Assembly: GCA_963730315.1 (NCBI GenBank)
Contig: CAVSRD010000006.1
Location: 1 to 64,000, forward strand
DNA length: 64,000 nt
DNA from: VRUE01 sp963730315
GTDB lineage: Bacteria > Actinomycetota > Thermoleophilia > Solirubrobacterales > 70-9
Direction of reading: 5' to 3'
In this document: piece by piece, positions 59,132 through 64,000 of the stretch
Position numbering within the stretch: the first letter of the stretch is position 1
How the letters are laid out: each line of letters begins with the position of its first letter
Notes under the pieces: generated by a model
What the model was told of the DNA's origin: nothing
Database searches by the model: none
What the model saw: the letters and a program-made list of their open reading frames with translations, nothing else
Made by a program: the position numbers and the translations under genes

Positions 59132-60575
59132 CCGCGGCCTCCACCGCCTCCAGGCTGATCCGGCGGGCTTTCGGCTTGGCGCGGATCGCCACCGCGGCGA
59201 TCGCGGCGCCGGTGAGCGCCACCGCCGCCGAGACCCACATCGCGTTGCTGAGCCCGTCGACGAACTGCTGCGGGCTCGCGCTTTCGAAGGTCTTCCCTCC
59301 CACCGACGCCTGGAAGATCGCCCCGGTCACCGCGACGCCAAGGCTGCCGCCGACCATGCGGAACATCGAGAGCACGCCGGACGCGATGCCGGCTTTCTGG
59401 ACCGCGACGGCGTTCATCGCGGCGCTCGTCATCGGCGACATCGTCAGCGCGATGCCGATGCCGAGCAGCATGAAGCCGGCCAGCAATTCGGGATAGCTGG
59501 AGTCGACCGCGATCCCCGTGAACGTGTAGAGCGAGACGGTGAGGATCAGCAGGCCGGCTACGATCAGCCAGCGCGGGCCGAAGCGGTCGGCGAGCCGGCC
59601 GGCGACCGGCGCGACGCCGACGATCATCAGCGTCGAGGGCAGGAACCGCACGCCCGCCTCGAGCGGCGAGTAGCGGAGGATGTCCTGCATGTAGAGGGCG
59701 AGGAAGAAGAAGACGCCCATCATCGCGAAGGTGATTATCAGGGCGACGACCACCGCGCCGAGGAAGTTGCGGTCGCCGAAGAAGCGAAACTCGACCATCG
59801 GGGCCTTGGCGCGGTTCTCGACCGCGACGAAGGCGATCCCGCCCAGCACCGAGCCGGCCAGCAGCGCGACGACCGCGGGCGACCCCCAGCCCCAGCTGTT
59901 GCCCTCGACCAGGGCGAGGACCAGCGCGGTCAGCGCGCCGGTCAGCACCGCCACCCCGAGGTAGTCGACCTCGCGGCCGACCGTGGTGTCGCGCGACTCG
60001 CGCACCGCGAACAGGGTCGCGACGACCGCGCCAGCCGCGACCGGGAGGTTGAGGTAGAAGATCGCCCGCCAGCTGACGTGCTCGGTGAGGAAACCGCCCA
60101 GCACCGGACCGACCGCCAGCGCGAGGGCGGAGACGCCGGCCCAGGTCCCCATCGCCTTGCCACGCTCGTGGGCCGGGAAGGCGTCGGTGATAATCGAGAG
60201 CGTGCCGGGCATCATCAGCGCCGCGCCAACCCCCTGCACGACGCGGCTGAGCACCAGGTCGGTGGAGGTGACCGCGAGGCCGGCCGTAGCGGAGGAAAGG
60301 GCGAAGATCACGACGCCGACGAGGAACATGCGGCGGCGACCGAAGATGTCGCCGAGCCGCCCGCCGGTCGCCAGCAACACCGCGAAGGAGAGTATGTAGC
60401 CGTTGATCGTCCACTCGAGGCCGGAGATCGAGGCGCCGAGGTCGCGCTGGATCGAGGGCAGGGCGACGTTGACGACCGTGTTGTCGAGCATGATCATGAA
60501 CAGCGCGAAGCACATCGCCCCGAGCGTCCACCACTTGCGGTTGTCGTCGGTGATCAGGTGGCGGTAGCGGGTCAA
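59067..60575 (-). CDS. MFS transporter, DHA2 (EmrB/QacA) type
   Basis: The 502-residue protein has 14 expected membrane helices, with WWTLGAMCFALFMIMLDNTVVNVALPSI, the TVVNVALP motif, GGRLGDIFGRRRMFLVGVV (motif A) and AGIASGVLSMFRMVGGSLG. It is probably an efflux pump. TTG 60575 overlaps the marR stop as TTGA, so it is co-translated with its likely regulator. Its last 65 bases overlap bioD on the opposite strand. Confidence 0.9.
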   Translation of the reverse strand: MTRYRHLITDDNRKWWTLGAMCFALFMIMLDNTVVNVALPSIQRDLGASISGLEWTINGYILSFAVLLATGGRLGDIFGRRRMFLVGVVIFALSSATAGLAVTSTDLVLSRVVQGVGAALMMPGTLSIITDAFPAHERGKAMGTWAGVSALALAVGPVLGGFLTEHVSWRAIFYLNLPVAAGAVVATLFAVRESRDTTVGREVDYLGVAVLTGALTALVLALVEGNSWGWGSPAVVALLAGSVLGGIAFVAVENRAKAPMVEFRFFGDRNFLGAVVVALIITFAMMGVFFFLALYMQDILRYSPLEAGVRFLPSTLMIVGVAPVAGRLADRFGPRWLIVAGLLILTVSLYTFTGIAVDSSYPELLAGFMLLGIGIALTMSPMTSAAMNAVAVQKAGIASGVLSMFRMVGGSLGVAVTGAIFQASVGGKTFESASPQQFVDGLSNAMWVSAAVALTGAAIAAVAIRAKPKARRISLEAVEAAVNPGGSELAAEEAEAAAEPVG

Positions 60576-61102
60576 GTGGGCCGAACCTCTCTCAGGTGCT
60601 CGTAGGTCTCGGCGATGTCCTCCCGCTCCATCAGCGAGTCGATCGCCGCGTCCAGATTGCGCCGCTGCTCGGCGCTGAGGCTCGCGGCGAAAGCCTCCAT
60701 CCCCGCCTGGCGGACGACGAGCAGCGTCTCGACCAGCCGCTTGCCCTTCGGAGTGATCTCGACGCGGCGCACGCGCCGGTCCTGGGGATCCTCGACCCGG
60801 GTCGCGAGCCCCTGCTTGACGAGGCACTCGACTGCGCGGCTCATCGAGGGCACGGAGACCCCGAAGGTCTCGGCCAGGTCGCTCACCTGGCACGGCTCCG
60901 CCGCCTCGCCGAGGCCACCCAGCTCGAGCAGCGCCTTGGTCTGGGTCATCGAGAGGCCGCTGTCCTCGATGACCTGCAGCATGTTGCCGCGGTCGTAGAG
61001 GAAGAGGTGGCGCAGCAGCGCGCTGAGCCGCGCCGCCGTGTCCTGGGCCTCGGTGCCCGCTTCGGTCTTCGCGGCGATCGCTGCGCTCTCGCTCGCTTGC
61101 AT
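60572..61102 (-). CDS. MarR family transcriptional regulator
   Basis: The 176-residue protein has the winged helix (SMTQTKALLELGGL, then VSDLAETFGVSVPSMSRAVECLVKQGLATRVEDPQDRR) of MarR proteins. ATG 61102 is preceded by CAAGGA. It lies upstream of and coupled to an efflux pump, the typical MarR arrangement, and beside a 9-base inverted repeat (61124-61151) that also lies before bioA. It may therefore affect bioA as well (inference). Confidence 0.92.
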   Translation of the reverse strand: MQASESAAIAAKTEAGTEAQDTAARLSALLRHLFLYDRGNMLQVIEDSGLSMTQTKALLELGGLGEAAEPCQVSDLAETFGVSVPSMSRAVECLVKQGLATRVEDPQDRRVRRVEITPKGKRLVETLLVVRQAGMEAFAASLSAEQRRNLDAAIDSLMEREDIAETYEHLREVRPT

Positions 61103-61123
61103 GCGAACAATCCTTGCACAACC

Positions 61124-61151
61124 GCAACTATTTCTCGACCGCAATAGTTGC
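61124..61151. promoter_or_regulatory. MarR-type operator between marR and bioA
   Basis: GCAACTATT (61124-61132) and AATAGTTGC (61143-61151) are perfect inverted arms around a 10-base spacer; the half-site resembles the TAGTTGC-type sites of many MarR regulators. It lies 22 bases upstream of the marR start and about 95 bases upstream of bioA. Confidence 0.65.
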
Positions 61152-61233
61152 TCCTGTGAGCCATATCACGTTGTCGCACGGCACCCCGCAATCTGCGGCG
61201 TTCGGCGGCGGGGGTTCCGGCCGGGGGTCGATC

Positions 61234-61239
61234 TACAGT
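61234..61239 (+). promoter_or_regulatory. Leaderless -10 element of bioA
   Basis: TACAGT is followed by 6 bases and GTG 61246 (12 bases to ATG 61252). Confidence 0.5.
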
Positions 61240-61245
61240 CGGCTC

Positions 61246-62565
61246 GTGGCGATGTCGGTGGACCCCGCGCAGCTCGATCGCGACCATCTCTGGCACCCGT
61301 TCACCCAGCAGCTTGGCTGGGTCGAGGAAGAGCCCCTGATGATCGAGAGGGCCGAGGGCTCGCAGCTGATCGACGACGCGGGGCGCCGCTACCTCGACGG
61401 GGTCTCCTCGCTCTGGTGCAACGTCCACGGGCATCGCCACCCCGGAATCGACGCGGCGGTCCGCGAGCAGCTCGGCAGGGTCGCCCACTCGACCATGCTC
61501 GGCCTCTCCCACGCCGGCGGCGCCGAGCTGGCGGCGCGGCTGGTCGAGCTGGCGCCGCCGGGGCTCTCGCGTGTCTTCTACTCGGAGTCGGGCTCGACGG
61601 CGACCGAGATCGCCCTGAAGATGGCCTTCCAGTACCAGCAGCAGCGGGGCGGCCAGCATGCCCGCCGCACCTCCTTCGTCCACCTGCGCGACGCCTACCA
61701 CGGCGACACGCTCGGCTCGGTCTCGGTGGGGGGGATCGACACCTTCCACGCCGCCTACCGGCCGCTGCTGTTCGACACGCACGCGGCCGAGCCCGGCGAC
61801 GCCGCGGACCTGGAGCGCGTCCTCGCCGCCCACGAAGAGGAGGTCGCCGCGGTGATCCTCGAGCCGCAGGTCCAGGGAGCGGCCGGGATGCTGACCCATC
61901 CGCGCGGCTACCTGCGCGCGGTGCGCGAGCTGTGCGACAGCTTCGGCGTGCTGCTGATCTGCGACGAGGTCGCGACCGGGTTCGGGCGCACCGGGACGAT
62001 GTTCGCCTGCGAGCAGGAGGACGTCGCGCCCGACCTTCTCTGTCTCGGCAAGGGGCTGACCGGCGGCTACCTGCCGCTGGCCGCGACCCTGGCCACCGAG
62101 CGGGTCTACGAGCGCTTCCTCGGCGCCCCCGAGGAGAGGCGCACCTTCTTCCACGGCCACACCTACACCGGCAATCCGCTCGCCTGCGCCGCCGCGCGCG
62201 CCAGCCTCGACGCGTTCGAACGGGAGCGGACGATCGAGCGCCTGCAGCCGAAGATCCAGCTGCTCAGCGAGCTGCTGGCCGGCGTCGAAGCGATGCCCGA
62301 GGTGGCCGAGGTGCGGGGGCGGGGGATGATGGTCGGGATCGACCTCGGCGAGCACGACCCGGCGCTGCGGCTCGGCCACCGGGTGACGCTCGAGGCGCGG
62401 CAGCGCGGCGCGATCATCCGCCCGCTCGGCGACGTCGTCGTGCTGATGCCGCCGCTGGCGATCTCCGAAGCGGAGCTGCGGAGGCTGGTCGCGATCACCG
62501 CCGACTCGATCCGGGCGGCGGTGGCTTCGCTCGAAGACTCAGTTCCCCTCGCGCAGGCGGCGTAG
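61246..62565 (+). CDS. bioA: Adenosylmethionine-8-amino-7-oxononanoate aminotransferase
   Basis: BioA transfers an amino group from SAM to 8-amino-7-oxononanoate (PLP enzyme). The 439-residue product has HLWHPFTQQLGW, LDGVSSLWCNVHGHRHP, YSESGSTATEIALKMA, DEVATGFGRTGTMFA, PLP lysine K269 in LGKGLTGGYLPLA and FFHGHTYTGNPLACAAA. GTG 61246 or ATG 61252 may start it; the longer frame to 61114 runs through the operator. It completes the biotin set with bioBFD but is separated by the marR-MFS pair. Confidence 0.95.
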   Translation: MAMSVDPAQLDRDHLWHPFTQQLGWVEEEPLMIERAEGSQLIDDAGRRYLDGVSSLWCNVHGHRHPGIDAAVREQLGRVAHSTMLGLSHAGGAELAARLVELAPPGLSRVFYSESGSTATEIALKMAFQYQQQRGGQHARRTSFVHLRDAYHGDTLGSVSVGGIDTFHAAYRPLLFDTHAAEPGDAADLERVLAAHEEEVAAVILEPQVQGAAGMLTHPRGYLRAVRELCDSFGVLLICDEVATGFGRTGTMFACEQEDVAPDLLCLGKGLTGGYLPLAATLATERVYERFLGAPEERRTFFHGHTYTGNPLACAAARASLDAFERERTIERLQPKIQLLSELLAGVEAMPEVAEVRGRGMMVGIDLGEHDPALRLGHRVTLEARQRGAIIRPLGDVVVLMPPLAISEAELRRLVAITADSIRAAVASLEDSVPLAQAA

Positions 62566-62586
62566 GGCGGGCGGGTCCTCCCGAGA

Positions 62587-62592
62587 TACGCT
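62587..62592 (+). promoter_or_regulatory. Leaderless -10 element of the NUDIX gene
   Basis: TACGCT is followed by 6 bases and ATG 62599. Confidence 0.5.
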
Positions 62593-62598
62593 GGCTGG

Positions 62599-63240
62599 AT
62601 GGATGAGAGAGTGAGGGGCCCAGCCGAGGCTCCCAACCTGGGGGCACCGGCGGTGCCGCGACCGTCCGCGTCGGTGGTGCTGCTGAGGCGGGGCGGGAAG
62701 CACGACGAACGGGCTCTCGAGGTGCTGCTCCTGAAGCGGACCGAGAGCGCCAAGTTCATGCCCGGGGTATGGGTGTTCCCCGGGGGCGGCGTCGACCCGG
62801 AGGACGGCGAGGGCGAGGCCGGGCACCGAGCCTGCGCGGTGCGGGAGCTGGAGGAGGAGGCCGGCATCGCGCTCGCCGACGACGAGGAGCTGGTGCTCTT
62901 CTCGCGCTGGATCACCCCCGAGGTCGTCTCGCGCCGCTTCGACGCCTGGTTCTTCCTGGCGCTGGCGCCGGCCCACTCGCCGCCGCAGCCGGACGGAGTC
63001 GAGACGGTCGAGGCTCGCTGGTTCGAGCCGCGGGCGGCGCTGGAGGCGCAGCACGCGGGCGAGCTGGCGCTCGCGTTCCCAACCGTTCAACAGCTCAAGG
63101 AGCTGCTGCCTTTCCGCACCGCGGCGGAAGCAATCGACGCTCACCGCGGCCGGACCGTGGAGCCGATCCTGCCGAAGGTGATCGGCACGCCGGAGGAGCA
63201 TCGCGTCGTCCTGCCGGGCGACCCGGACTACCCGGCCTGA
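62599..63240 (+). CDS. NUDIX hydrolase (NUDT19/CoA-diphosphatase-like)
   Basis: The 213-residue protein has the NUDIX core FPGGGVDPEDG and RELEEEAGIALAD (RExxEExG), with a long loop between them as in NUDT19-like CoA or acyl-CoA diphosphatases, and SRWITPEVVSRRFDAWFFLA. The many acyl-CoA genes make a CoA-derivative substrate plausible; it is not proven. Confidence 0.88.
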   Translation: MDERVRGPAEAPNLGAPAVPRPSASVVLLRRGGKHDERALEVLLLKRTESAKFMPGVWVFPGGGVDPEDGEGEAGHRACAVRELEEEAGIALADDEELVLFSRWITPEVVSRRFDAWFFLALAPAHSPPQPDGVETVEARWFEPRAALEAQHAGELALAFPTVQQLKELLPFRTAAEAIDAHRGRTVEPILPKVIGTPEEHRVVLPGDPDYPA

Positions 63241-63257
63241 ATCGCCGCCCGCGCCGC

Positions 63258-63926
63258 CTAACCGGGGAAGGGCTCCAGGCCGGCGTGCCAGGGGCCCGGC
63301 GGGTAGGTGTGGATGTTCTCCTCGTCCATCTCTTTGTGCAGTCGCCTGAAAAGCTGCCCGGCGTTCTTCAGCGCCTCCTTGAGCTCCGCCTCGCTGCGCT
63401 CGCGCAGGCGCCAGAGGAACCACAGCTGGCGGTCGTTGACGCCGAAATCGATCTCGCCGGTCATCGTCGTCGTCCAGGCGAGGAAGCCCGGGCTGAACAG
63501 CTCGCGCAGGGCGACCGGGTCGTACTCGCGCGGCACGGTCACGAGGAAGCGCCTGTTGAAGTCGATCGACTCGAACTCGACCTTGCGGGCGAGCCGCTGC
63601 GTGACCACCTCGTGGCCCTCGATCGACTCGACGTTGAAGGCGGGCACGACCTTGGCGAGGTCGGGCATGTGGGCCTTTGCGAGGATCGCGGTCGGCAGCA
63701 CCGCCTTGCCGAACAGCCCGCCGGCCTCCCGCTCGTCGGCGTCGCACGAGGACCCCCAGAAGCCCTCGGTCAGCTGCCCCGTGAGCCGATTCGCCCCGCC
63801 CACGCAGAGCGCCACCGGCCCGTCCTTCGGGTTGATCCCCCCCACCGGCTCGTAGGTCACCCCGCGGCGCTCGCCGTAGCGCCGCACCGTCTCCGCCCAT
63901 TCCGCGGCTTCCCGCTTCGCACCCAC
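63258..63926 (-). CDS. Unknown soluble protein, distantly DUF3137-like
   Basis: The 222-residue protein has no membrane segment. The N-terminal part has GERRGVTYEPVGGINPKDGPVALCVGG, and the C-terminal half, FNRRFLVTVPREYDPVALRELFSPGFLAW followed by IDFGVNDRQLWFLWRL, recalls the soluble part of DUF3137 proteins. The GTG at 63926 has TAAGAT exactly 6 bases upstream. Function is unknown. Confidence 0.7.
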   Translation of the reverse strand: MGAKREAAEWAETVRRYGERRGVTYEPVGGINPKDGPVALCVGGANRLTGQLTEGFWGSSCDADEREAGGLFGKAVLPTAILAKAHMPDLAKVVPAFNVESIEGHEVVTQRLARKVEFESIDFNRRFLVTVPREYDPVALRELFSPGFLAWTTTMTGEIDFGVNDRQLWFLWRLRERSEAELKEALKNAGQLFRRLHKEMDEENIHTYPPGPWHAGLEPFPG

Positions 63927-63932
63927 GCGGCG

Positions 63933-63938
63933 ATCTTA
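63933..63938 (-). promoter_or_regulatory. Leaderless -10 element of the terminal unknown gene
   Basis: TAAGAT on the minus strand is followed by 6 bases and GTG 63926. Confidence 0.45.
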
Positions 63939-64000
63939 TGCGCGACCTCGATCGTGGCTCCCGATTCGACCGTCTGCGCAGCGCCGCCCTGCCGAAATGG
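63938..64000 (+). CDS. Possible start of a gene cut by the window edge
   Basis: An ATG at 63938 opens a frame of 21 codons (MRDLDRGSRFDRLRSAALPK, then W) that reaches the edge without a stop. It overlaps the -10 element of the divergent gene and has no ribosome site, so it may be chance or the true start may lie outside. Confidence 0.25.
   Translation, partial: MRDLDRGSRFDRLRSAALPKW

Overview
The window is a gene-dense, strongly G+C-rich stretch of bacterial chromosome with frequent GTG and TTG starts and almost no intergenic space; the longest gene-free gap is about 200 bases. The gene content points to a deep-branching actinobacterium, most likely class Thermoleophilia (Solirubrobacterales): coproheme decarboxylase HemQ, an FprA-type ferredoxin-NADP reductase, a PimA-like glycosyltransferase, a PucR-type regulator, a DDN-like F420-dependent oxidoreductase, DUF3618/DUF4235/holin-like small membrane proteins, and many acyl-CoA enzymes. 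This placement is inference from family content. I saw no rRNA, tRNA, CRISPR array, insertion sequence or prophage.

Layout. 1-5.4 kb (minus): PucR-type regulator cut by the edge, a small membrane protein, a DedA-PAP2 fusion, then ispE, rsmA and a TatD-family DNase. 5.5-9.0 kb (plus): full-length metH. 9.0-12.7 kb (minus): a GT4 glycosyltransferase-flippase fusion behind a structured leader, and a polytopic membrane protein. 12.7-18.2 kb is a heme/Fe-S island: hemQ, a PAS/zinc-ribbon-like protein, fprA-bolA-monothiol glutaredoxin, a DUF1326-DUF2182 pair and erpA. 18.3-21.4 kb: DegV, three small membrane proteins, and a nitrilase-TetR operon. 21.5-24.5 kb: a large cyclase/ATPase/repeat protein. 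24.5-33.4 kb: two SDR proteins and an acyl-CoA catabolic operon (enoyl-CoA hydratase, carboxyltransferase, BKACE, class III CoA-transferase/racemase, MerR) divergent from an acyl-CoA dehydrogenase. 33.3-39.6 kb (minus): a tightly overlapping six-gene operon with a receiver-thioredoxin-reductase-like protein, truncated hemoglobin, PAS-adenylate cyclase, MFS, DUF445 and DUF4393-like proteins. 39.7-51.6 kb: a second acyl-CoA dehydrogenase, GNAT, VOC, MBL-fold, NTF2-like, amidase, SixA, SDR and DDN-like genes, PlsC, glycerol kinase and a GT2. 51.6-56.0 kb: an orphan biotinyl carrier, enoyl-CoA hydratase, AlkA-like glycosylase, diguanylate cyclase, GH3 hydrolase. 56.0-62.6 kb: bioB-bioF-bioD and bioA, split by a convergent MarR-MFS pair. 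The end holds a NUDIX hydrolase and an unknown protein.

Two features of expression organisation recur. About twenty genes have a TANNNT hexamer 6-9 bases before the start codon and no Shine-Dalgarno sequence, as expected for leaderless mRNAs. Consecutive genes very often share NTGA stop/start junctions (ATGA, GTGA, TTGA and, in two proposed cases, CTGA). The most system-like locus is the 33.3-39.6 kb operon, which joins a heme protein, a flavoprotein-receiver fusion and a cAMP-forming enzyme; its joint function is a hypothesis.
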